NCBI GenBank assembly: GCA_030615435.1
Contig: JAUWZH010000118.1
Coordinates: 1-7,756, forward strand
Reading direction: 5' to 3'
DNA from: Candidatus Brocadiaceae bacterium
Lineage (GTDB): Bacteria > Planctomycetota > Brocadiia > SM23-32
DNA: 7,756 nt
The notes below the pieces were generated by a model that was given only the letters and a program-made list of their open reading frames with translations, was not told the origin of the DNA and searched no databases. Every line of letters starts with the position of its first letter. Positions within the stretch are counted from its first letter, which is position 1. Below, piece by piece: positions 1 to 6,481 of this stretch. Made by a program: the position numbers and the translations under genes.

Positions 1-36
1 GTCAGGTTGATTGTCGGAAGGTGCAGGGAGAATCCG

Positions 37-2100
37 ATGAAATCGTGCTCCTTGGGGTTGGCCGTATGTCTGATGCTGGTCGTGCTCGGCTGTAAGGGGC
101 CGGAGAGAGTCGCCGGGGAAGGACCTTCCGGGGTCGTGCGCACGGACGCCGCCGAGGAGTCAAGCAGGTTCATCTCCGCTGTGGGTGTGGGGGCGAGCGG
201 CCCGGACGAATCGGCGAGGCTGCACGAGGCGGACCATGCAGCGCGGACCCGGCTCGCGCGCAGGCTGAGCGATTACGTCAGCGAGACGGTGCGGGAATTC
301 CTTCGGCTTCATCCCAACTACGCCGATCCCGCCTCCAGCGCCTCCCGGAACTTCGTGGGGGCAGTGAGCACTGAGGTGTCCAACGCCTTCCTGAGACAGA
401 GCTTAGGATACGAGAGCTGGCACGACACTCGCCGGCGAGCCGCTTACGTGCTCTACCGCGTGCCCATCAGCAGGGTCAACGAGAAGATCCTCCAGAAAGT
501 CCGCTACACCCTTGGGGAGATCAACCCGTTCACTCGCTCTCAGGAGGAGGCCGCCCTGAAGAGCCTGAGTCAGTTCCTCGACACCGTGCTCAAGGAAAGA
601 ATCAAGGCGGCATCCAGTCGGGAAAAGGAGCGCGGCCGGGGTCCGCTCGAGGCCCCGCCGCCCGAGTGGCGCTCTGTCGGTCGTCACCCCGATTACCCGG
701 CGGCGAGGTTCATGACTGCCGTTGGGCTGGGACCGGGGCGAGAAGAGGCTCAGAACAGCGCCCGTGCCGAGTTGTCCCGACAGATCGAGGTGCACGTCGA
801 GGACCGGTTCCGCAGCATCACCGCTTCGCCGACCGAGGACGGTTTGAGCCGTAACATCCGACTGGTTGAGCAGGAGACCGTTCGCTTTACAGAGAACGAC
901 TTGCTGGCGACCAGGATAGCCGAGGTCTGGTACGACCCCATGATAGACGTCCATTATGCGCTGGGCGTTCTGGACCGCGACACGGCGGCCGCCGTCTATC
1001 GTGAGCGCATCGAGGAGGCGGTGCAGGACGCGAGGGAGTTGTTCGAGTCCGCCCGCAACCACCACAAAGCCGACAATTACAACACGGCCCTTCTGGAGTA
1101 CCTCCAGGCCGTGCTGCGCGTCCAGAGGGCGCTCAGGTGGCAGCTTGCCGGCATGGTCGTGCGGCCGGCGACGGCCCAAGAGTTTGCCACTCTCACCGAG
1201 GCGGTAAACCTGCGGGAGATCAAGGGCGAGTTGCGGGAACTGATGGGTGAATTCTCCCTCAGAAAGGTCAGTGGCGACGGCCAGTGGACCCCGACTGGAG
1301 TGGCGCTTCGCAAGCCGCTGACGGTCGCCGTGTTCGCCGGCGAGGAAGCCGCGCCCGTGGGGGACGTGCCCCTGCGTTTCCGTTTCGTCGGCGGCGGCGG
1401 CGTGTTGGAGGAGGCGCTCAAGACGCGCGAGGATGGCACGGCCCGCTGCACCGTAACGAAGATAGAGCCTTCTGAAGAGGCCGTAGGGGCCATAGAGTGC
1501 ACCCTGGCGCCGGAAAGGCTGGTGCCGGATGCCGACCTCACCGGCGTGGTCCTGCCCTCCGTCACCTTTACGTACGTGCTGAGGACCAGGGCGAACACGT
1601 TCTTTGCGCTGCACGTGGATGAGAAGACCATCGGAGGGAGGCGCGCCGCCGCCCCGGTGGTGCAGGACGTGGTCAGAGAAGCGTTGACGGCCGCCGGATT
1701 CAACCTGATAGAACGATCGCGCCTGCCCGAATCGGGCGCTTTCGAGGACTTGCCGGGTGATGCTGATGCCGAGAGCGTGCTGCGAGCAATCTCGGAGCTC
1801 AACAAGAGCTTCAAAGGCAAAGGTTTCCTCATTGCGATAGTGGGGCAGGTGGGCTGCAACCTGTTGGAGGCGGTGGACACCTCGGTGGGCAGGCTCTACA
1901 TCGTGCACGCTCCAGTTACGCTTCGGGCGATTGACGCGAGCCTGCCCCGGGAGCCGACGGTTCTGGTGGTGAACGCCGTGGGCAAGGATGCTTTTACGGA
2001 CAACCGCCACGAGGCAGCCCGCCGCGCTCGCGTAAAAGCGGCAAATCTCGTCTCGCAAAAGCTCGTCGCCGCGCTCAACCGGAAATTCGGCCCGAAGTAG
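37..2100 (+). CDS. LPP20-like lipoprotein with Ig-like and CsgG/TolB-like modules
   Basis: This encodes a 687-residue predicted outer-membrane lipoprotein of unknown precise role. ATG 37 is preferred over the upstream in-frame TTG 7 because AGGGAG lies about 6 nt before it and it gives a clean type II signal peptide: hydrophobic residues 6-18, then a VLGC lipobox with Cys19. Residue +2 is Lys, so inner-membrane retention by the Asp rule is not indicated. Residues about 43-150 and 210-318 are two copies of an LPP20-like module. Each has an (F)-(I/M)-(S/T)-A-V-G-(V/L)-G motif (about 45-52 and 225-232), an Ala-rich helix and a closing strand. Residues about 325-370 are helical and TPR-like. Residues about 425-492 read as a bacterial Ig-like fold (PLRFRF, then EDGTA). 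Residues about 518-687 resemble CsgG/TolB/FlgT-type C-terminal domains (GKDAF, then an Ala-rich helix). The domain calls are pattern recognition. A cell-envelope assembly role is inference. It is separated from the polysaccharide operon by 335 nt. Confidence 0.85.
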   Translation: MKSCSLGLAVCLMLVVLGCKGPERVAGEGPSGVVRTDAAEESSRFISAVGVGASGPDESARLHEADHAARTRLARRLSDYVSETVREFLRLHPNYADPASSASRNFVGAVSTEVSNAFLRQSLGYESWHDTRRRAAYVLYRVPISRVNEKILQKVRYTLGEINPFTRSQEEAALKSLSQFLDTVLKERIKAASSREKERGRGPLEAPPPEWRSVGRHPDYPAARFMTAVGLGPGREEAQNSARAELSRQIEVHVEDRFRSITASPTEDGLSRNIRLVEQETVRFTENDLLATRIAEVWYDPMIDVHYALGVLDRDTAAAVYRERIEEAVQDARELFESARNHHKADNYNTALLEYLQAVLRVQRALRWQLAGMVVRPATAQEFATLTEAVNLREIKGELRELMGEFSLRKVSGDGQWTPTGVALRKPLTVAVFAGEEAAPVGDVPLRFRFVGGGGVLEEALKTREDGTARCTVTKIEPSEEAVGAIECTLAPERLVPDADLTGVVLPSVTFTYVLRTRANTFFALHVDEKTIGGRRAAAPVVQDVVREALTAAGFNLIERSRLPESGAFEDLPGDADAESVLRAISELNKSFKGKGFLIAIVGQVGCNLLEAVDTSVGRLYIVHAPVTLRAIDASLPREPTVLVVNAVGKDAFTDNRHEAARRARVKAANLVSQKLVAALNRKFGPK

Positions 2101-2290
2101 CGAGGAAAATGTTGGCTCCGGCGGCAGACGGGCGCGTGGAGGGCCGGTCAGCACCGAAGGGGATCTCTCGGAGGCGGCGAAGTTGGCGTCTTGCCGCTGA
2201 GCGGATTATGGCTCAGAGGAGGAGGTCCGCTGCGGGTTGTCATGGCGTTCCCGGGCCCTTCAGGTCCCTTGAGGTGCAAATCCTGCCGTG

Positions 2291-2320
2291 TTGACACCAC
2301 AAGACGCTGTTGTGTATATT
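2291..2320 (+). promoter_or_regulatory. Sigma70-type promoter of the polysaccharide operon
   Basis: A perfect -35 hexamer TTGACA (2291-2296) is followed by an 18-nt spacer and a 5-of-6 -10 hexamer TATATT (2315-2320). This AT-leaning element stands out in a GC-rich window. It lies in the only long gene-free gap and points into the operon. Transcription would begin near 2327-2330, giving a leader of about 108 nt before ATG 2436. The match is seen directly. Its activity, and use of the housekeeping sigma factor, are inference. Confidence 0.72.
2298..2314 (+). promoter_or_regulatory. Candidate operator: inverted repeat in promoter spacer
   Basis: The arms CACAA (2298-2302) and TTGTG (2310-2314) are perfect inverted repeats around a 7-nt centre. 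They fill the spacer between the -35 and -10 hexamers, where a bound dimeric regulator would block RNA polymerase. A second small dyad, GTGT-TG-ACAC (2288-2297), overlaps the -35. Five-base arms arise easily by chance, so this is only a candidate. No regulator gene is in the window. Confidence 0.25.
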
Positions 2321-2423
2321 ACTGCCTCGACGTGCTTTCGGGCCTTCAGCGCTGCCGCTGTCCTGTGGCAATGCGCCGGTTCCACAAAGCAGTGCAGGAG
2401 GATGCCCTTCTTTGGCGTGCTTT

Positions 2424-2430
2424 GAGGAGG
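2424..2430 (+). promoter_or_regulatory. Ribosome binding site deciding the start at 2436
   Basis: GAGGAGG ends 5 nt before ATG 2436. This sets the phosphodiesterase start there, although the open frame extends 42 codons further upstream. The extra codons would encode a Cys/Pro-rich stretch unlike the family, and the upstream extension begins before the predicted transcription start. Confidence 0.8.
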
Positions 2431-2435
2431 CCGAA

Positions 2436-3986
2436 ATGGCCGGCGACAGGGTGCTCATACTCAGCCTGGACGGGGGCACGTGGCGGGTACTCAGGCCGCT
2501 GGCAGAGCGGGGCGTGATGCCCTTCGTGCGCTGGATGACAGGTCGGGGCTGCTGCTCGGCCCTTCAGAGCACGATTCCACCCGTCACCGCCCCCGCGTGG
2601 ACGAGCTACCTGACCTCTGTTTTCCCCTCGCGCCACTTGACCTACGATTTCCAGGCCTTCGACCGTCAGGAGGGCCGCCTGAAGTTCTTGCCCGATACCA
2701 GCGCTCTGCCGACCGGATGGGACCATCTGGAGGCCCTCGGCGAGCCCTACTGCTCAGTGGGCGTTCCCATGATGTACCCGCCCGGCCGGCGGGATCACGG
2801 GGTGGTGGTGTGCGGGCTTGATGCTCCCCGGGTGGAGGCGGCTTTCGGCTCGGAGGAAGTGCGCCGTCTGGCGGGACCGGACTACGAGCTGACGGTGCAG
2901 ATTCAGAGCCATAGGAGCGATGGGGCCTTCCTGCGCCATGCGGCGCGGGTCGAGGAACGCCGCGGGGAGCTGACGATGAAGCTCGCCGAGAGATATCCGT
3001 GGCGAATCCTCCATCATCAGGTCCAGGCGACGGACGTCGTGCAGCACCGGCTGTGGCACGCCGTGGAACGCTGCCTCCAACAGAGCGAGCCGTCCGTGGA
3101 GGAGTTCTACCGAAGGACCGACGGCGTTCTGCAGCGGATATACGAGAAGTGCCGGCCCCGGTCCTGCCTGCTTATCTCAGACCATGGGTTTCGCCGCTTG
3201 CGGAAGGCGGTAACGTTGAATCGCTGGCTCCTGCAGCGCGGTTACTTGAAGCGCAGCAGCGGATTCAATCCGCTTGGTCCACTGCTGTCGCTGGCTCGCA
3301 AGCTCGACGTATTTGATCTGCGGAGGCTGCTATTCGGGCGCAGGCGGCTCTGGACACACCTGCTCGCCAGCGCCCACCTGGGCGGTTTCGACCTTGACGA
3401 TAGCGTGGCCTTCGTTGGCAACGGATGTATGTTCGGACACCTTTTCCTCGGCGGGAGGGCCTCGCCGGAACGCGTTTCACGGCTTCTCGCAGAGCTCGAG
3501 GCCCTTGAGGACCCCGATGACGGGGGCGGGGTCATCGCACAGATTCTGTCTCACCGGGATGCCTATGGAACCCCTCCAGGCCGTTACGGCCCGGACTACT
3601 TCCTCGTGCCCGCGGAAGGGTATCAGTTCTGCGACGCCGCACTGTTCCCGCACTGGCTGCGGGCGATTGGGCCGGGGGACGTGAAATTCGGCACGGGTTC
3701 CCACGAGGGCAAAGGCATCTTCTGCCTTGTCAGCAGCAGAAAGGTCCGGTTGGTGCGCGAGCCGCACATCGTTGACGTGTTCCCGACGGCGCTCCGGTTG
3801 GCCGCGCTCCCTGCCATGCGAGGGGTGGACGGCTCTTCGTGCATTGAAATGGAGGGTGAGGCCTCGCACCTGACCGCTGCCGAGGCAGAACCGCTCGCTG
3901 CCGTGAGGCGACTCAAGGGCAGGAAGTTCGACGCGGAGGACGAGCGGAAGGTTGCCGAGCGGCTGAAAGGGTTGGGGTACTTCTGA
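2436..3986 (+). CDS. Alkaline-phosphatase-superfamily phosphodiesterase
   Basis: This encodes a 516-residue predicted metal-dependent phosphodiesterase/phosphatase of the type I phosphodiesterase/nucleotide pyrophosphatase branch. It has no obvious signal peptide or membrane segment. The expected two-metal site can be traced completely: Asp12 in LSLDGG, nucleophile Thr51 in PPVTAPAW, Asp200 and His204 in TDVVQHRLW, Asp249-His250 in SDHGF, and His423 in GSHEGKG. The segment HIVDVFPTAL (444-453) matches the usual near-C-terminal D-x-x-P-T element, and the protein ends in ERLKGLGYF, a tail common in this superfamily. Catalytic competence is therefore likely, but the substrate is unknown. As first gene after the promoter, 30 nt before the ligase-like gene, it probably edits a phosphate-linked substituent, lipid carrier or nucleotide sugar in glycan synthesis (inference). 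Lack of an export signal favours a cytoplasmic substrate. Confidence 0.88.
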   Translation: MAGDRVLILSLDGGTWRVLRPLAERGVMPFVRWMTGRGCCSALQSTIPPVTAPAWTSYLTSVFPSRHLTYDFQAFDRQEGRLKFLPDTSALPTGWDHLEALGEPYCSVGVPMMYPPGRRDHGVVVCGLDAPRVEAAFGSEEVRRLAGPDYELTVQIQSHRSDGAFLRHAARVEERRGELTMKLAERYPWRILHHQVQATDVVQHRLWHAVERCLQQSEPSVEEFYRRTDGVLQRIYEKCRPRSCLLISDHGFRRLRKAVTLNRWLLQRGYLKRSSGFNPLGPLLSLARKLDVFDLRRLLFGRRRLWTHLLASAHLGGFDLDDSVAFVGNGCMFGHLFLGGRASPERVSRLLAELEALEDPDDGGGVIAQILSHRDAYGTPPGRYGPDYFLVPAEGYQFCDAALFPHWLRAIGPGDVKFGTGSHEGKGIFCLVSSRKVRLVREPHIVDVFPTALRLAALPAMRGVDGSSCIEMEGEASHLTAAEAEPLAAVRRLKGRKFDAEDERKVAERLKGLGYF

Positions 3987-4016
3987 AATGGGGACCGAAC
4001 GGCCTGCATTCTCGAG

Positions 4017-5528
4017 GTGAAATTGAACGATTCGGACGCACAATCCGCTTTGTCGTCAGAGGGCCAATTGCTCGCTGGCGGAGAGATCGAGAAGGCAATT
4101 CGCTGGGGTTTCTTCGCGGTGGCGGTGGTGCTGGTCTTGTCCTGGGCGGCACTGATTGTCCTTGCGGAATCGGGAGACAGATTGATATGGGGCGGTGCCA
4201 CGGTGGCGCTGGTCGCCTTCGCCGCGCTGGCGTTCTGGAGGCCGTTCTGGGGTGTCTGCGCGTGCCTCTTGTTGACGGGCATAAGTCTCAGCTACCTCTA
4301 TGGTTGGCGCGATCCCACGGACGGATTGTACACCGTTGTCGAGGGAGCGCATCTGCGGGCCCTCGGCCTCTCGATCAACATGGACAGCATGCAGGCGAGC
4401 TTCCTGCTGATTACTGCATGTATGATACTGTTTGCGCACCGCCAGGCATTTCCCGCCCTCAAGAGAATGGTCCTGCCTTTCGGAGCCTTCCTGACACTTG
4501 CCGCTGTGAGCTGGGCACTGAGCGGGGGCAAGTTATATGGCATGAAGACCTTCGCCAGCCTGGCAACCCCCTTGTTCTTCGCCGCCGCTGTGTATGCAGC
4601 GGTCAATCCCGGACGTGACCGCCTCGCGTTTGAGAAAGTGTTCTACCTTGCAGTGGCCTTCTCGATAGGGGCCGGTGCGGTGGCACAACTTCTCGGAGGA
4701 AAGCCCTTGCTGGTGCTGAGCAAGGGGACGCTGCGCTTCTGCGGTGCTACAAGCCCGCCGGCGTTCAGCATGGCGTGTTGGGCTGCGCTCGCACTCGCCT
4801 GCTCGCGCTCGCTCAGGCAGGATTGGCGCGGATGGCTTCTCTTGGGGGCCCTGTTGTTCCTGGTTGGCGCGACCCTGACACGCGCACACATGATGGTGGC
4901 GGGGCTGGTGCTTGTGGCCGGTTCATTGTTTGCTCCGCGGAGGAAGTTCCGCTCCTTCTTGCTCACGGTCTTCTTGCTCTTACTGGTATTGTTCGCCTTT
5001 TGGGAGCCGGTCCAAAGGCGAACGTTCGGCTCGGGGAAGCTCTCCGGGTATCTCAGTAGGTTTTTCGTCGAGTCCAAAATCGGGGGGGCCCCAGGCCCCC
5101 GTGTTTATGCTTCGGGGCGTCGGGCAACCTGGGCAGCGCACTGGCAGTTGGCAAGGCGTCGTCCGCTGCTCGGTCACGGCCCCGGCTCGGCTTACCAGTT
5201 GAGCGATGCCTTCAACGTTTTTTCCCTGCGAACCCCGCACAGCGAGTATCTGCGCCTGACGGTGGAAACCGGCCTCCTGGGTGCCGCGGCATATTTCGGG
5301 GCGATGGTGTACTTCCTGGTGTTGCTGTTCAAGCGGAGAAGACGGGACGGGCCCGTCGCCATCTGGACGGACGCAGCCATTATCTCTCTGCTGGCCATGA
5401 TGCTGCTGGCCGTGGTTGCGAATGTTTTTTACGTGCAGGCCTTTCCAAGCGCGGTTCTCGCCGTCGTGGCAGTGGCAATGAAGGGCTCGGACCACAAAGC
5501 CAGTCCTCAGGGGACGGAGGGTGAATGA
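4017..5528 (+). CDS. O-antigen ligase/polymerase-family membrane protein
   Basis: This 503-residue polytopic inner-membrane protein has about twelve hydrophobic segments, starting at residues 31-49, 57-75 and 77-95 and ending at about 418-437 and 450-485. Between them lies a large polar loop (about residues 330-415), as in the O-antigen ligase/Wzy_C family. Family hallmarks are TRAHMM near Arg289, RRPLLGHGPGSAY (381-393) and TPHSEYLRLTVETGLLG (406-422) with His408 and Glu417. Such proteins transfer or polymerise undecaprenyl-linked glycans on the periplasmic side. Ligase and polymerase cannot be separated by sequence alone. GTG 4017 is the longest possible start because the previous gene's TGA at 3984 is in the same frame. 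It has only a weak Shine-Dalgarno, so TTG 4023 is an alternative. The stop overlaps the next start (ATGA, 5525-5528). Confidence 0.86.
   Translation: MKLNDSDAQSALSSEGQLLAGGEIEKAIRWGFFAVAVVLVLSWAALIVLAESGDRLIWGGATVALVAFAALAFWRPFWGVCACLLLTGISLSYLYGWRDPTDGLYTVVEGAHLRALGLSINMDSMQASFLLITACMILFAHRQAFPALKRMVLPFGAFLTLAAVSWALSGGKLYGMKTFASLATPLFFAAAVYAAVNPGRDRLAFEKVFYLAVAFSIGAGAVAQLLGGKPLLVLSKGTLRFCGATSPPAFSMACWAALALACSRSLRQDWRGWLLLGALLFLVGATLTRAHMMVAGLVLVAGSLFAPRRKFRSFLLTVFLLLLVLFAFWEPVQRRTFGSGKLSGYLSRFFVESKIGGAPGPRVYASGRRATWAAHWQLARRRPLLGHGPGSAYQLSDAFNVFSLRTPHSEYLRLTVETGLLGAAAYFGAMVYFLVLLFKRRRRDGPVAIWTDAAIISLLAMMLLAVVANVFYVQAFPSAVLAVVAVAMKGSDHKASPQGTEGE
5084..5100 (+). other. GC hairpin inside the ligase-like gene
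   Basis: GGGGGCC (5084-5090) and GGCCCCC (5094-5100) form a perfect 7-bp G:C stem with a CCA loop, directly after a run of seven G. It encodes Gly-Gly-Ala-Pro-Gly-Pro in the predicted periplasmic loop. No T-run follows, so it is not a classical terminator. Confidence 0.5.
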
Positions 5529-6481
5529 AAGCAGTATCCGTCCTCATGGCTGCTTACAACGCCATGCCCTACCTGCCGGAAGCGGTCGAGTCCGTTTTGG
5601 GGCAGACTTTTCGCGACCTGGAATTCGTCATAGTTGACGACGGCTCCACGGACGGCAGCGGGGACTATCTGGATTCGCTGAGGGATCCCCGCGTACGCTT
5701 GATTCACCAGAAAAACCTGGGTTTTGCGGGGGGGCGCAACAGCGGCCTTGCGATCTGTGAGGGCGAGTTCGTCGCCATCATGGATGCCGACGACGTCTCT
5801 CTGCCCGACAGGCTCGAGCGGCAGGTGGCGTTCCTGCAAGCGCACCCCGAGGTGGGGGCCGTCGGCGGCCAGGTGGTGCAGATCGGCCCTGCGGGGCAGC
5901 GGGGCCCCTCGCTGCCGCTGCCGCTTCAACACGAGGACGTGCTGCATCAGCTCCTTTACCGTGGCATCGGGTTGGTCAATCCCACCGCGTGCATTCGCAC
6001 TCGGGCGATCCGCTCGGTAGGGGGCTTTCACGAAGGACCGTCGCCGGACAATGACCTGTTTCTGCGATTGGCCGGCGAATTCCGCCTGGCAAACCTTGAA
6101 GACGTGCTGCTGTTGTACCGCTTGCACCCGAGAAGCGAGACCGCTATAAACATGAGAAACCGACAGCTCGGCAGTCTCTACAACATCCAGTGCTTCAGGC
6201 ACAGGCAAGCCGGCGAGCGCGAGCCGACCTATGAGGAGTTCATCGAACGAGTGCGCGGATGGCCCCTTTGGAGAAAGGCGGCCTGGGAAATAGACCAGTA
6301 TGCTTTGGTCCAGTACAGGAAGGCACTTCTGAACGTGATGTGCGGCCATCCGCTCGCCGGCCGTCTCCAGTTGGCCTGGGTCGCGCTCTGCAGCCCTGTG
6401 CGGACCGGGAGACGGCTGAGGCGGGAGTTCGTCAGGCGCTTCGGTTCGCGCGTGCGCCCGAGCAGTGAAAGACCGGCATGA
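5525..6481 (+). CDS. Family 2 glycosyltransferase (GT-A fold)
   Basis: This 318-residue inverting sugar transferase acts at the cytoplasmic face of the membrane, adding a sugar from a nucleotide donor to a lipid-linked or protein acceptor. The N-terminal GT2 pattern is clear: SVLMAAYNAMPYL (5-17), IVDDGSTDGS (36-45) with Asp38-Asp39, GRNSGL (70-75), and MDADD (86-90) carrying the metal-binding DxD. The acceptor-side motif PDNDLFLRLAG (174-184) holds the probable catalytic acid residue. It has Asn where many relatives have Glu before the final Asp. HPRSET (201-206) matches the usual closing motif. No membrane helix is evident, and the C-terminal 60 residues are basic. GGAGG (5516-5520) lies 4 nt before ATG 5525. 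The start overlaps the previous stop, and the gene's own TGA overlaps the next ATG, so translation is likely coupled on both sides. The sugar is unknown. Confidence 0.93.
   Translation: MKAVSVLMAAYNAMPYLPEAVESVLGQTFRDLEFVIVDDGSTDGSGDYLDSLRDPRVRLIHQKNLGFAGGRNSGLAICEGEFVAIMDADDVSLPDRLERQVAFLQAHPEVGAVGGQVVQIGPAGQRGPSLPLPLQHEDVLHQLLYRGIGLVNPTACIRTRAIRSVGGFHEGPSPDNDLFLRLAGEFRLANLEDVLLLYRLHPRSETAINMRNRQLGSLYNIQCFRHRQAGEREPTYEEFIERVRGWPLWRKAAWEIDQYALVQYRKALLNVMCGHPLAGRLQLAWVALCSPVRTGRRLRREFVRRFGSRVRPSSERPA

Larger units (their letters stand above)
2101..2435 (+). other. Intergenic region with promoter and about 108-nt leader
   Basis: This 335-nt stretch separates the lipoprotein gene from the polysaccharide operon. 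Its first 190 nt hold nothing I can support. There is no tRNA and no hairpin followed by a T-run, so no classical terminator for the upstream gene is visible. A weak hairpin (GGGCCC, TTCA loop, GGTCCC) lies at 2253-2268 without a T-tract. A strong promoter-like pair of hexamers follows at 2291-2320. The remaining stretch to 2435 would be an untranslated leader of roughly 108 nt. Open frames crossing this region (for example one from 2241 rich in Cys and Arg) have no homology I recognise and run into the phosphodiesterase gene in another frame, so I do not call them genes. Confidence 0.7.

Noticed and set aside
403..2154. Long open frame of 583 codons on the - strand opposite the lipoprotein gene
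   Set aside because: It lies almost entirely antisense to a convincing lipoprotein gene, and its protein is rich in Arg/Gly/His with no domain motif. Long antisense frames are expected opposite GC-rich genes.
2253..2268. Hairpin GGGCCC-TTCA-GGTCCC as terminator of the lipoprotein gene
   Set aside because: The stem is short with one mismatch, no T-run follows, and it is 150 nt past the stop codon.
2253..2299. Possible class II tRNA 3' half (hairpin at 2253-2268, then GGTGCAAATCC at 2273-2283)
   Set aside because: The T-arm stem pairs at only 3 of 5 positions, the TTC of the T-loop is TGC, no anticodon arm or matching 5' acceptor strand is found at tRNA distance, and no CCA falls at the right place.
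2402..2425. Seven-codon leader peptide (MPFFGVL) before the phosphodiesterase
   Set aside because: GGAGG touches the ATG with only one base between, too close to act as an SD. There is no run of a regulatory amino acid and no attenuator hairpin.
2241..2517. Cys/Arg-rich frame between the lipoprotein and phosphodiesterase genes
   Set aside because: It crosses the promoter and then overlaps the phosphodiesterase gene in another frame for about 80 nt. It shows no recognisable fold, and its start is 15 nt from the nearest purine-rich run.
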